Of a stretch of DNA of 64,000 nt, positions 23,173 to 35,819 are shown piece after piece (position 1 is the stretch's first letter; each line of letters opens with the position of its first letter). The position numbers were made by a program, and so were the translations under genes. The notes under the pieces are model-generated. The model worked only from the letters and a program-made list of their open reading frames with translations, was not told where the DNA came from and ran no database searches. Location of the stretch: NCBI GenBank assembly GCA_018296165.2, contig JACKQL020000009.1:992001-1056000 (forward strand). The letters are read 5' to 3'. This DNA comes from Termitomyces sp. T153 (taxonomy: Eukaryota > Basidiomycota > Agaricomycetes > Agaricales > Lyophyllaceae).

Positions 23173-24242
23173 TGATGTGAAATGTAAGTTTTGATGCTGT
23201 CAATTGATTGGATCAATGGATCAAACTTTCTTTTCACAGAGTTTTGGAGGCTTAGGTTACACAAAAGCTCATGTAGATGTTACAATCATAGATATAAATT
23301 TAAGATGGTTTATTTGCTAGTTGAGACAGCCTTGAACTATTGAAAGGGTCCAAAATATATTTAATAGAAACCCAAAACAACTAAACACTCTTAAGCCTAA
23401 GATAGCTGCTCCCTGGGGCTAGCCAAGCCATGGTACATTGTTGCTTGCCCTCTCCCTCAAAATCTCTCCCTTTTTATACCTCATTATCCATGCATGGACC
23501 ATGGCCTTTCCTTGTGTTTTTGCCATTTGTACAGGGACATCAGTGGCCAGTGGCTAACCTTGCCCATGCATTTGCCATATCTTTTATCCTGTCAGATTTT
23601 CTCCCTCTTTCCTCATCCTCTTCTTCTATTTTCTTTGCCTCTTCTAACCTTTTCCATCCTTGTCCATGCAAGACTGGCAAGCTAGCTGAGGGTTTTGGAG
23701 GTGTATTTGAGAACAGGTGCATTAGCTTTGGGTTTTTGATTGAGAAATCTGTCTGGATGCCTATTTTTAGCATTGGCCATTCAATCAAGTTACCCTTTTC
23801 ATGTGGTCTGTCTTCTTTTGTTCCTCCCCAAACCTGTCCTACTGGAGCTCCTTAAGTCAAGTCTTTTGTGGGTCTTTTGTAGGTCCTCAAGATGCTTTAC
23901 TGGGTTTTTGAGGAAAGGGAAGGGGTATCTGTTTGATAGCTAGACCTGGGATCCATGATCCATAATCAGCTTATCAGCCCTGGTGTACTGCCACTCTCCT
24001 GTGCCCTGCCATCAGTTTTGATGGCTGGCCACTATGTCATTGACACTGGTCTTTCTGTCATTTTACTGGTCTTTATGAGACTGAGGCTGGCTTTGAGGTT
24101 TGTCTGACATCTACAGTTTTTGATGTTTATCCCTGAGCTTATAGTTTTCAGCTCTTTTACAGACAATTTGTATTATTTTTTGAAATATATAGGGTTTTTG
24201 GGAATGATCTCTTTTGTCTCTATATTTGAGACCACCATATCA
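23173..24242 (-). repeat. Solo LTR, family L, copy 4
   Basis: 1070 bp in reverse orientation, starting TGATGTGAAATG and ending CACCATATCA, with exact ACAT flanks (23169-23172 and 24243-24246). It is homologous to copy 2 at 12964-13838, but CpG sites are almost all TG or CA, and it is about 200 bp longer, with extra sequence in the middle. Confidence 0.82.
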
Positions 24243-24246
24243 ACAT

Positions 24247-24959
24247 AGGTTACAATTTGAAGGCAAGGACTGGTCTGATGGAGGGTATGTGCTTAGCATT
24301 TCATTGCCTGAGGAAGTTGATGAAAAGTTCATGGACAGGTATTTGGTTGCAATCCACTGGCAGATTGTATTTTGTTGTATCTTTATTGGTTACTCCCTGG
24401 CTAAACACCTAGATGTTGTGACCCCCTGTGCTACTTGTGTCATGGGGCCTTAGTGTTACAAATGTACCATCTATGATTGGTTTGTTGGGTGCATGTCTGA
24501 AGTATGTGCATCAGGATGATATTTATTCATCTATGTTTCCTGTACTTATGAGAACTCACAATCCACGATACATTCTGTTGCACCAGTCTTCAACACTAGT
24601 TGTCAAGAAACTTCCACAATTTATTTAGAAAATCCAAAATTGATGGTAGCCCAGGTATCAGATGGTACAAGGGTCACTCATCTACCAGAGCCACCATATC
24701 TACATAGCTCCATATCTTCACCATGCCATCTATCATCAATCCAAAATTATCTGAGTTTTCTTATTAGTTTGGTTGTAGTCAATTGATGGTGGGTGGGTGA
24801 GATGGTCATTACCAGAGTCACCATCAAAATCTGATTTTGCTGACCTCAACAGAAGTATTTGAGGACTCTACAACATGAATGTGGATTCTGCTGCCCTGAA
24901 CTTCAATGCCGTTTGTCCAAGCCATAGGTATTTGAGAGCTCTACTTAGTTTCTATTTCT
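24247..24959. other. CpG-poor degraded DNA
   Basis: Open stretches around 24214-24450 look like eroded coding sequence but match nothing I know. It may belong to the decayed membrane-protein gene that follows. Confidence 0.3.
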
Positions 24960-26270
24960 CCTCTTGAGGACCCATCAGATTTTTTTTTGTTATTCTCTTT
25001 CTCTCTATATTCTTGGAAGACAGATTCTTCTTTCAGGATGTCAGGCTGGTTCTCTTAGCAAATTTCATTTCACTCACAGTCATGTCCATTTCTCTGGGTA
25101 TGACCACACTTTGCCTGGTCCAAGACATTTTTTACCTGACATCCTGTCTCAGTGCTGTTCTTATATATCTTTGCAGCAGCAGCATTGACTTTGCTATGAG
25201 TCACTTTGACTCTTTCACAGAAATTATTCAATTCATCCTCAATCATTTTCTAGGTTGCGAGATTTGAAAGCCAGGCCTACACAAATGATGTTCTGTGTTT
25301 GTACTCTCAGTGTGACATTACTTTTATTATACTGGTTTGCAACTTTGGAAATCACATTCACACCAGTCATAAATACACTTGCCAATGCATGAGGGCTTCA
25401 TCCAGTTGTTACAAATATTTCCACTAATGAATTCTCTTTGATATTCATATTACTTGGGCAGTGGTCAATTCAGCTATTAGTGCAAATCCTTCACTTGTGA
25501 TCAGGACCACTCTAATAATGTCATTCTCTCAGCCTCTAGTCATGGACTGTGCAGTTATCTGGAGAGGATGGGCTCTTTATATGGGTAAACTGTGGATAAT
25601 GCTGTTGCCAACTCTGCTTTTACTAGCAGTGATGAGTGAGCAATAGACTTCCTGCAGACATCTGACCTTCAAGTTCATACATATAACCAATTTTCAGGTA
25701 CTAGCTTCACAGTTGGAATTATTCAATTGGAACTCTTGTTTTTTCTTGGGAGGGATCTGATTAAGACTTCAGCAATGCTTTTTTATGTTTCATTGTCTCT
25801 CTCTTTGGCTACAAATGTTGTGACTACCTTATTGAGCATTATGGTATGCAGTGATTTAAAACTATTGTTTGCATCATTCAATGTTTATTCTTACAGGATC
25901 TATTGAAAGGTCAACCAAGCCACAGGTCTTATTTGGCAGTTGCAAGCAGAGAAAATTATGGTCATTTTCACAGAGTTGGGATTCATTTACTGCAGAATTT
26001 AGGTAAATTGGATAGTTTCAAAATGCCATGCAGTGTTCATATCCATGTCAACAGATCATCAACATGATCATGCAGCTCTTACTATCAAACTTCATGTCTC
26101 CTATGAATATTGTTATGATAGTAGCTTTTGGTGTTTATGCTACTTTATTGGTGCATCTCTCCTCCAGCCAAAGCAACCTATGTTTCAAGAATCAATCAGG
26201 TGGTGTACCCCTCCCTAAATGTTGTTCTTGTACATCAAAAGTGCTCTCTCATAGAGTCTATTAGATCCAT
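24960..26270 (+). pseudogene. Decayed basidiomycete 7TM membrane-protein gene
   Basis: Pieces resemble the large family of basidiomycete integral membrane proteins (DUF6533/6534-like). CAVIWRGWALYMGKLWIML followed by a leucine-rich membrane segment lies at 25550-25630. SLSLATNVVTTLL (about 25790-25835) and EKIMVIFTELGFIYC (about 25945-25990) are the hallmark blocks of the sixth and later segments. A further hydrophobic segment with FGVYATLL follows at 26125-26150. Frames change, stops occur and CpG is nearly absent, so it is a relic. Exon borders cannot be fixed. It is a different copy from the gene at 11.9-14.1 kb. Confidence 0.55.
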
Positions 26271-26374
26271 ACCTCTAAATTTGAAGGATGATGTAGGGCA
26301 GCCTACAACAATTAAGCATAAGTATATCTTTTTGATTTTTTCCTCTGCTGCCCAACCAACTTATCTATTGATAT

Positions 26375-27242
26375 TGATATACCAGCCTCAAAATTGAGGA
26401 CTGGCAAAAGTACTAAGAAAATCAAAAAGAATGCTTTCTATTTGCAAAACAGCTGAAGACTGTAAGCTGAATGTCAAAAACTGTAGACAAGAAAGACATA
26501 CTTTTATAAATCAAGTACTGCCACTCAAGTAATGCCAAAAGAGAGGGCTGAACCAAAGTAGATATGTTAGAGTTACAGTGATCAAAAAGAGATTGAAGGC
26601 TGACAAAGAGCCAAGTCCATGGCAGTGCTTGGGCTGAGATGGCAACCTCAGATCATAATCCAAGATCAGCTAACCAGGCCAACAAAACTCTGCATAAACT
26701 GCCAGACCTTTCACTAGAAATTAAAGATGCTTGACACAACATGCTGGATAAAAGGCTCCTAAACATGCTACCAAATCCCAAGAATGACCACAAACCACTA
26801 AGACATGAGTGAGGAAGGAATAAAAGAGGAGAAAGGCAAAACTATGGGATAATATAGAAAAGCTGATGCAGAGACTGGTTTATCATGGCTGATACCATGC
26901 AGAGTGTAATGGTCTATGCACAAACAGCAAGGTATAAAAGGGGGAGGAATTTGGGAAGGATGGACAGGCAGACTACATACCACAGCTTGGAGTTCCCCAG
27001 GGAGCAGGATTCTTAGGCTTACAAGTGCATTAGTTGCTTGGGGAATAGTAATTATACTGTTGAGCCTGTTCTTTAGCACAAGACCATCTCAAGCTTAGAA
27101 TAAAATCATTAAAATATTAAAACAACTTTCTATTGAAATTCTATATGAGTTTGAGTGTAGCTAAAAGCCTCCAAACAACTGTAAATAGAAAGTTTGATCA
27201 GTTGATCTAAACATTGATGGTATCAAACTTACTTTTGCATCA
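26375..27242 (+). repeat. Solo LTR, family L, copy 5
   Basis: 868 bp, starting TGATATACC and ending TTTTGCATCA, with exact ATAT flanks (26371-26374 and 27243-27246). It is collinear with copy 3 at 21879-22698 but CpG-stripped. It has a GTATAAAAGGGGG box near 26931 and CCCCAGGGAGCAGG near 26996. Confidence 0.85.
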
Positions 27243-27246
27243 ATAT

Positions 27247-28640
27247 AACAGCAAATTATGCTAGATTTTGTATACCAGTGCTGGAGTTTGCACAACTTAG
27301 TGGAATGTATTTTTAACAGTCAAGTCTTCAGAAGGAATTGAGAAACATTGATATGACCATTATTTATCTAATCCATTCAATCTACTAGTCATTCCTTTGG
27401 CTGCTTGCTGATGTCAAATCATTGTATTTACAATAACTCATCAATTATTAAGAATGTACTGGTGAATCTGGTGATAAGTGCAATGCTTTTGAGAGGCATA
27501 TTCTTGTAGCTAATATCATTTATGTTCTTGCTTGACAGCTCCACTGTCCCAGAAGCTGTCAAAGCCATTTTCAGATGAGTCCAAGACATCCCTTCTTCCA
27601 ATCCTCCATGCCCAAGGAATATCTTCTCCCTTCACACTCTACCTTAGAGGCTATCTTGCATTTTTGATCCACATTGTAGCAAAACTACCCATACCAATGT
27701 TTTTGTGCTTATAAGTTCCAGTGGTGAAGATGTATCATTCAATGATATGAGTCAGTAAACTTACACTGTAGACCAATGATCTAATCCTGAGCAAATGTAT
27801 GCATGTCCTTTCCTCCCTTCATAATTTTTTTGGCTCATCTTATATGTTTACAGACCTTTTCCTTCTCTTATTCACTTCCTACAACTATCAAGGATGCCTT
27901 CAAACAAATAAACAAACATGGAGAATGTTGATTATCACTCCAGTCTGAAATTCTGAAGAATCCAAATGGATAGCAATGAATATTTAGTCTGGAATAGCCC
28001 TTACTCATATTTCAATGTGAGTGAATTGTAAGTTAATTGATATCAGAACTAATCAGTTACAATTGCACAGTTTCCTTGATATCTTCTAGATATCATGTAC
28101 TCAACAAACAGCTTGCACTTGATTGCATTGTGGTTATGATGGGCTTTGAATCTGATTTTTGAACTATGAAAAGATCTATGGGATGGCTGTAGTCTTCATA
28201 CAGTTAAGGTAGAAGGTACTTGGTTGGAAGGAGCTTCTTGCAGGACCATGTAGTTTGAGCTTGGCTTTCCAGTGGCTTGTGATCTCTGGCAATGGTTTCC
28301 TGTACTCCATTTCGAGCTGGCTTGCAACACATGGCTGTTCCTATCAAATATATGCATGAGAACCAATGATAAACTCTGTGTATGATGTGGATAGACCTAG
28401 GTAGTCTCAGCTACAACTCTGTTGAAAGGATCTGTGCTGGGTGGGGATTACCTTTTTATGGGTGATGAACCTTCCAGACAGGGGCCATGTGACTTGAGTG
28501 ACTGTTATCAAGTCCAGTGAGATCATTGTTAGAGTGCAGGATGTTCAAAATAGACAGTTCAGACCTCAAATTTTAAATGCTATCTCCTCCTTCAAAAATC
28601 AAGATTTTTCTACTAAACTATCACAATGTATTCTCAACAT
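27247..28640. other. CpG-poor degraded DNA
   Basis: No recognisable gene or element. It is AT-rich with scattered stops in all frames and is probably old repeat or gene debris. Confidence 0.4.
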
Positions 28641-29000
28641 AAACACATGTTCTGGAGGTAAGGAGCATCTTTGGAGGCCTCTGTGCAGCAAGCTCTACAC
28701 CACAATACATTCTTTCATTTACCTCAAGCAGGACTGATAGCTGTTCTTGGCCCAGTGCCATTGTTTGGCAGAAGTAGGGCCTGATGGTCTGATTTGATTC
28801 TTGACCATGCAATGGCCTTGCATGTTTCATCAGTACAATGGTCTTGCTTCCATACCACCACTACCATCATTTAAGTGAGTGCTCTGTTGCTCTATCATAG
28901 TACCTCACAGTCTCTCATACTATTTCCAGAGTAGTGATTGCCTCACCATCATTTATATATTTTTTTTTTACTCAAGCATCACTACTTTTGAAAGTATGAT
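28641..29000 (+). repeat. Dispersed repeat family R, copy 2 (CpG-stripped)
   Basis: Contains GGAGGTAAGGAGCATCTTTGG and then GGCCTCTGTGCA, matching the CpG-bearing copies at 15.4 and 56.1 kb with CG changed to TG or CA. Further matches to the 56-kb copy continue through about 28990 (ACTCAAGCATCACTAC). Confidence 0.55.
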
Positions 29001-29621
29001 TCCCTCACTCATATTCAATGAGTTCAACTTATTGAAGTCACTGCAACTTGCTATCTAAGGTTGATTATACCTAGTGAGGTTTGTTTTCACCATAAGCTAA
29101 ATGCAGTACATTTATCATTGTCATCAAGAAAGACCATGCCTTGGCCAAGAAACCAGTGCATACCAAATATGACTGGATTTGTACCTTTGATGCATGGATG
29201 GCCACTGTCCTGTTGTTTTATCCTTATTGCAATAAAGAATTGGCAAAGTATATGAACAAGATCATGGACTTTTGCTGAATCATTGCAAATGGAACTTCTA
29301 TCATGATTTGTTTTGATATCTACACTTACAATCATTATGCATATAACCCATTCTGCATGGATGATGAGAATTAATTGCACATGCCTTTCTTGGCTCAGCT
29401 TCCTAGCCCATCTCATAACTCATCAGGCACTCAGCAAGGGACAATAAGTCATTTCAATCCTTGAAAATGGCTGGTGGCTGTGTGTCAGAATTGGAACCTG
29501 GGAATTTGTACAAGTGATCTGTGTTCAGGTGGGTGTTGCCACAACATATGCAGCAAGTGCAATGGCTCTCACAAAGCAAGAGATGTTGAAGGTTGCTTCA
29601 AGAAGCTCAATCAGTGATGAC
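29001..29621. other. CpG-poor spacer
   Basis: No gene recognised. The minus-strand frame 29087-29416 is hydrophobic but unlike any family I know. Confidence 0.35.
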
Positions 29622-30860
29622 TGTCAGGGGACTTCCATTTCTGACCTTTGCTACTTATTTCAGTGCTCCTGCAGCTTGTTCAATGCCTCCAGGGCTCATT
29701 CTAAAACCCCAGAGATCTCTAGAGAACTGTGAAGTTCTCTGTATTACCTCAGCAATCATCATTCTAGGGTCAGGAGTAGCTCCAGCCTTCTGTACAGTAG
29801 TTCCCATGTCTCTGCTATCTGCTGATGCACCACACCAAGCAGTGGGGATTTTTAGACTTGTTCTCTTTGGATTCCTCTCTGCTAGGTAATTAGTTACTGA
29901 TTGTATCATTATCTACTTTGCTAATATACTTTGGATTCCCCTCTGCTAGCTGCATAACTGTGATCTACCACTGCAGAGGTCACCCTTACAGCAGAACAAG
30001 TCTCCTAAAACTGGTCTAGAAGCCCCTCCTAGCCACAAGAAACCTCCAAGCTGCTATCCATCACTTCCCCACCAGAATTAAGCACTGCAGAGTTCTATGT
30101 CTCAGCTTGCTGACCCAGACACACCCTCAGAGGCCCTGGCCTTGCAGAACAAAGCCTGGACTTGCCTGCTACACCTAGAAGCCCAGGTGCAATTAATGCA
30201 ATCATCTCTCACCAATCACACTACTAAACTCTCTACCCTCCCTCAAATCACAGATCTGATCTCTCAATCACTTCAGGCACTGCTCAAACACCTAACACCT
30301 ACCTCTGCACTTTTCCTGGCTGTGGAACCAGCCCTGACTGCATCTGCACCCACCTCTGCAGCTCTAGTGACCCTACAGCCATGGATTCCATGCTCTGCAC
30401 TGCCAGATGCATACAACAGTGCCCACTCTAGCAGGGAACAATCCTTGCAGTTCTGCCTCACCTACATTCACCTCAGTAGAGATGCCTTTGACTCTGACAC
30501 ATTGAAAATAGCCTGGGTATTGTTGTACATGAAGACTGGACATGCCTCCACCTATGCATTGCAAGTCTTCCATCACTCCAGAAGTGTTGGAAGTTTTCTG
30601 GACTGGGCTGCCTTTGAAAAGGACTTTTGTGCAGAGTTTTTTCCATTAGACCCTGCCAAGTCTGTGGCCTTGATACTACATGATAGGGAGCAATATGGGC
30701 AAGGAAAGCATATGCTGGATGAGTACATCAACTCATTCCAGGCTCTGGTCAAGCAGGCTGCTTACCCCAACAGCCTTTAATTATGCCTCAGCTTCTGGGA
30801 TGGCCTGCACCCCACACTGGTGGAACACATTGAAAACCTTGCAGAGAGTTGCCCGGGGTG
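29622..30860 (+). mobile_element. Ty3/gypsy fragment: LTR plus gag (Gypsy-A)
   Basis: A 369-bp LTR (29622-29990), starting TGTCAGGGG and ending CACCCTTACA, is followed by a leader that matches the one of Gypsy-B at 35.7 kb (GCAGAACAAGTCTC, TCTAGAAGCC), and then by gag. The element stops abruptly near 30860 in the middle of gag, so it is a 5' fragment. Confidence 0.75.
30097..30860 (+). pseudogene. Gypsy-A gag, truncated
   Basis: 227 open codons (30097-30780) of a gypsy-type gag/capsid protein. The retrotransposon-gag core reads FCLTYIHLSRDAFDSDTLKI and AFEKDFCAEFFPLDPAKSVA, with an N-terminal coiled stretch. After a stop at 30780 the homology runs on (LSFWDGLHPTLVEHIENLAE) to about 30860 and ends. 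About half of a normal gag plus all of pol is missing. Confidence 0.75.
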
Positions 30861-32909
30861 GATGAGGTCCCTATTATGGGAGCTGTTTTCATATGAAGGT
30901 GGGAAACCATTGTCTTGATATAATGTGCTTGATGGAATTGTATGGGATGCATGCCATTAAGGGAGATTAACAAATGATGAGTCATGGGGATCTGTGATTC
31001 AGTGGATGATTGGATCATTGGTAGTGGAGAATTGAATATGTGCCAAATGAGGAGTGGATTTTTGCAACATGGGGGTTTGAATGCTTGTTCTTGGTATAAA
31101 ACTCATAACCCCCCATCAGTGTCTGCCAGGGTGCAATGGCAGACATGCAATGGAGACCACTACTCCACCACACCCTCCAATGGAGGAGAGAACTGGTTAT
31201 CAGATGAAGATAATCCTTTGAAGAATCATGCATCAGAAGAAGAGGATTTAGGGGCAATACAGGCATTTTGGGAGGGAGAAATCAGTGCAGGCAGGTGGTC
31301 AAAAGTGGAGAATATTGATGGCATGTTGCTAGGCATGAAGTCATCACCTCTATTTGTTGTTTGGCAAAAGAATAAGGCAACAGGATTTTCACACTTCATT
31401 TGCAATTTCAATCCCAATTTCAACAATAATAGGGCACATCCATTGGTTCAAGCAACAATCAAAGGATCCAAGAAAAATTTTTGAAATCAGCATGACAAAA
31501 GATTACAATGATTTTTTGTTCACAACAACAATGTCATGTTGTCTTTTTACTTGTCACAGATTAGGTAAGCTAGTCAAGAAGACTGCAAATGAAGCCCCAG
31601 ACTGGAGGAAGCTCATAAAGTATTCATCATTAACATTAACACCAGGTTATGCAGGATGTCACTATCCCAAAAAAGCAAGAGCTAATAGTTGTGAAGGAAA
31701 ATGGAGGAGTTGAGTGAGAAATGTTGCTATTGCTAGCCTAAGTTGCTAGATGTTGCTGGGTAATGGAAAGAAAGGGGTAGAGACAAGAGAATTGCTAAGA
31801 TGAGTTGCTAATAAAAGGGATAAGCTGCTAAGAAAGAGGAAACTAAGTGGTAGCAAGAGGGTGGGAAGAGGAAATGAGTGAGGTCAATATGAACTGGGAC
31901 AAATGCAAACTAGTTGCTAGCTAGCTGCAGTTGCTAGCATTACTAAATCACAAACACTAAGAGTACCCACAGTCAGCACCCATGCTAGATTGAATACAAG
32001 GTCATCAAGACTTGTTGCTAAGTTGTTAATGATGATGAGAGAGAGCAGTAAAAGAAATCTGAAGCTGGTAAGCTAAGAGCTAATGAGGGGAACAATACTC
32101 TGTTGGCTTCTTGTTGTCTCTATGTACAGGCTGTATTTATACTGTTTATAGGTATAGTATTTAGAAAGGAAACATTAGTTGCCAGCAGCAATGGCATTTG
32201 CTAAAGTGTCTCTGATACATACTGGATGTCAGTATAGTAACCAAGTATTTGTATGTGTTGTTGACAAGATGCATAATAAATGTCAGTAACAATAAAAGAG
32301 CATACCCAATGTCAATATTTGAAGTGTAGATACCATTCAGGTATGTTTGTAAGCAAGACAAGAACAATGATAAGTAAGAAGTTACATGGCCTTTGATATA
32401 TCCATTTTTGAGAAGAGGTATTGTTGTCACTAGGTAAGGTTGCTAGCAATCATTGCTAAGGAAGGTCTTGGCCTTATCATTCTAGATCCAAAGGCTAGAC
32501 TCCATATGCTGAAGCTCATGAGCCAGCAGTCTCATGGTCACTAAAATCCCATGCAATGGCTATGTTGTTCCAGACCTTACACTGCTGGCACTGGAATCTG
32601 TTTCCAGTGGAAAAATGGAGAAATAAACCTGTAATATCATTTCTTTGAAGATTTTTCATTTGATAAAAGGCTTCTTCCATTCTTCAAAGCCTTGTCCCAT
32701 TGGAAATACACTGTCCAGAAATGGTATAACAGGTTTCTTTCCCAGTTTTTCCCTTGGAACCATGATTGGCTGCCAGCAGTGTTAGGGCTGGATTCCACAT
32801 GATGAAGTCACATGACTTGTACAGACTTGTGCTGTGTCCATATCAGGGTGCTGCCCAGATAAGATAGACCTAGATGTCAATAATGGTGCCCAGTGACAAT
32901 TGGGTCTTA
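30861..32909. other. Unassigned insert with TTGCTA-rich tract
   Basis: An open frame at 30984-31484 (166 codons, plus strand) and coding-like DNA to about 31715 match no family I can name. From about 31720 to 32460 the hexamer TTGCTA and close variants recur many times on the plus strand, then on the minus strand. Such dense short repeats can be transposase-binding subterminal repeats, but no transposase or terminal repeat was found. Confidence 0.4.
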
Positions 32910-32999
32910 TTATAGGTCCTGATGGTCTAATTTGATTCTTGACCATGCAATGGCCTTGCATGTTTCATTAGTGCAATGGTCTTTCTTCTATACCACCAC
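32910..32999 (+). repeat. Dispersed repeat family R, copy 3 (truncated)
   Basis: About 90 bp almost identical to 28782-28862, including GATTCTTGACCATGCAATGG. It stops exactly where an LTR (TGTCACAACCC) begins, so it was cut by that insertion. Confidence 0.6.
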
Positions 33000-34023
33000 T
33001 GTCACAACCCACTCCCAGACCTCCAGACCTCCTCCCAAACTACCCTGCTTCTATAGAGCTCCCCTCCAACATCCCCTTAACTCACTCCAACCCTTGTTCA
33101 CCTAAAGTGCCTGCCCCAGCTATCTCTGACACTCCCCTGGCAAACTCCAACAACCTCCTGGCAAACCCCAGCACAACCCCTGTGGGCCTCCTCAGCTTCC
33201 TCTCTGCCCCATGAGGCCTCCAAGCCTGCAACCCACTTGACCCCTCCAGAACTTCCCAATGACCTTGGAATGAACTGCATTCTCATCAGTTCTCATCAGA
33301 ACATCAAATGGCCTACTCTAAAATTAGAACTGACACCCATCAACCTCATGCAGCTCTGATGAGTGCCACCATTGCAGCCCCAATCCCTGGAGACATCCAG
33401 TAGTTAGTATATAAGTCATAGAGTAGCATCCATTACCCTAGTCTTGATAGTACCTGCATTACTTTGGTTACTGTTTCTTGTTTTGTTTTGTGTTATGTCT
33501 CCCAGTCTTATCTCTATTTCTGTTCTTAGTCTTGGATCTATCTCTCTCAGTTCTATCTTGTCTTGACTCCATCTCATCTCATCCATCTCTGTTCCTTCAT
33601 CATTTCTAAGTTCTTTCAACTCTGATGTCATTATGAACTCTGCATCTATGCTACAACCCTTCAAACATTTATAAGTTAACTCTGGATCTTGCTCTATGCT
33701 TGGCCCCAGAACTCATCACTCTTAATTGATCTCCCATCAAACTCTGGCTCCACTCCCATTAACTGCATAGCCTCTGCTTGCCCCCCCCAATCTATACATT
33801 CCATTACAGACTTGTACCTGACACCCTTCTAAGCCCAATGTTTAACATACCTAGTCTTAGACTCTTCCAGACCACCCCAGACTTGCTCAGGCTGCTTTCC
33901 CTAGCTTTTTCTTGCAAGTATCTGAAGCCCAGACCACCCCAGAGTCCTAGGATATAAGCACAGAACATTGCATCTACCTAGTAAGGACTTGCCCAGTTAA
34001 CCCATGGTCAGCAGAACCTGACA
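33000..34023 (+). repeat. LTR of family G
   Basis: About 1024 bp, starting TGTCACAACCC and ending GAACCTGACA, with TGTCA/TGACA inverted ends. A related copy lies in reverse at 52182-53087. An open reading frame of gag type follows 35 bp later, so this is the 5' LTR of a truncated element. Confidence 0.65.
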
Positions 34024-35307
34024 TAATATCAAGACTCCCCCTTACCCTATTCTCAATGTCTGCATACAACCCTGTGTTCAACCCTGCTGGCTACCCAACC
34101 AATGTCTATAGTAGGCTAGTACTAGAAAATTACTATGCCCTGGTCTATCCAGGCCTGCTCACAGATCAGTATGTTTCCCACAACTGGAGCCTAGATCCAA
34201 ATCAGGCCTTCTACACCCCCTTCATCTGTTAGGGAGTACCACTGGGCTGGCACCACCACCCAACATTCTCTGCTGATGGCAACTGCTCCCACATGTACCC
34301 TGGAGGATTTCTGAAGCACTCCCAGCACTACCCAACCCCACCTACCTCCTACCCTCTCACTACTATGCCTATCCAATTTCAGCTGTGGCCCCAACACCTC
34401 TAGAACAACTAGATAACTATTCCCTCTCTTAACTGCTATTCTTTGCTCAAGTTCCCCTCTCCCTTAAACAGCAATGAGTTGAAGCATATGTCCAGCAATG
34501 CAATGAAGTCCTCCACTTCCTCTGCCACTCCCCCACAAAGTTTGCAAGATGCACTGACACCCTCCTTGTTAGCTTGGGTTATCACAACATGCAAGCAACT
34601 CTGGAAGTATGGGCAGATTGCCTACTTGACTTCCATGAATGCTATCTGCAAGGCACCCTCCCTGAAACTATGCAAGGCACCTTGGGAATTGATGCCAATC
34701 TTTGGAATGAGCTCCATGCTCTGGTTGAAGAAATTCACACCAGCCTAAAACTCCCATCAATTTGAAAACCCTCTCAACTCTGCTCACTTCTTCCACATGC
34801 AATGGCTGAAACCACCAGAGTACAAAGCAAAGCTCTGCCCCTCATTCTCTATCAGCAAAAGGAGCTTAGCACTGCATCCAACATTCTGAGGACCCTCAAC
34901 CCCACCAGGAGACTCTTTGACCAACCCACCACTCACACCTTGGCCCTCTCCACTTGCCCCTGGGCAAACTCTGTTTCCAGTGCCTTCCATACCTGGGACC
35001 AACCTGCCACTCTTGAGCCCTGATTTTAGAGGTCCCCTCTATGCATTGACAATGACAACCAAACTCTCTCATACATTGATGAGCCTGGAAACTCTGGCAG
35101 AGAACCTAACCCTTACAATGGCATCCCAGGCCCTCTCTGGAACAGACTCCTCTATTTTGACCTCTGTACTCCTCATGGAAATGCACCCCTGAATGCACTC
35201 CAACCCCACCAAAATGCCCCAGTTCCTCTGCACCAACTTACAGGCCCTGGAGTGCCTCAACTATCAGGAGATGTCCCACTTGTTTCCCCTTCTCCTCCTC
35301 CAGTTCT
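34024..35307 (+). pseudogene. Gag-like region of the family-G element
   Basis: Begins ATG at 34058 with MSAYNPVFNPAGYPTNVYSR and continues through frame changes to about 35200 (a segment near 34574-34765 reads GYHNMQATLEVWADCLLDF). I infer gag because it follows the LTR directly and lacks pol motifs. The 3' part is cut off by the Gypsy-B LTR at 35308. No zinc knuckle is seen. Confidence 0.5.
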
Positions 35308-35701
35308 TGTCAGATTTCCCCCATTATAGTTTTCCCTCATTCTCCTTCCTTTTCCCTATCTATTAGTTCTAGTTTTAGCTCTCAAGCTACACTGGTTCTA
35401 TGTCAATAATTCAGACAAGTGTGGCCCCTTTGATATTGCCACCTGCTTATGTAATTGCTAACCAATTGCTGACACATCACTTTTGTCTTTTTTCTCTGTC
35501 ATACTGTACAGTTGGTTCTCATGCTTCTGAAGCCTCTGAAGTGTCACATCTGGCCTAGGGGATCCTCAGACTTGTTCTCTTTGGATCTCCCTTTGCTAGG
35601 TGAGTAGTTATCTCAGTAGACACTGTACAGCACTGAATAGACTTTGGATCTCACTTTGCCAGTTGTGTGATTGAGTAACAGCCTCCAGAGTTGCCCTTAT
35701 A
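35308..35701 (+). repeat. Gypsy-B 5' LTR
   Basis: 394 bp, starting TGTCAGATTT and ending CCCTTATA (expected CCCTTACA). It is homologous to 29622-29990 and, inverted, to 38127-38681. The internal block GACTTGTTCTCTTTGGAT is shared by all three. Confidence 0.75.
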
Positions 35702-35819
35702 GCAGAACAAGTCTCTAGACTCAGTCTAGAAGCCTCTTTTTTTGATTGCCTGAGTCTCTACTTGGTTCTTCAAAAGGTCTCTCCTTCACCAGTGTCTTAG
35801 TGCCCCCTGTGCTCCTTCC

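Noticed and set aside
23173..27242. Reading the inverted pair of family-L repeats as long terminal inverted repeats of one DNA transposon or a DIRS-like element
   Set aside because: Each repeat carries its own exact 4-bp flanks (ACAT and ATAT), so they are two independent insertions. The DNA between them is a decayed 7TM gene, not a transposase or tyrosine recombinase.
29593..29889. A 98-codon hydrophobic frame as a transporter fragment
   Set aside because: Most of it falls inside the Gypsy-A LTR (29622-29990), so it is a chance frame.
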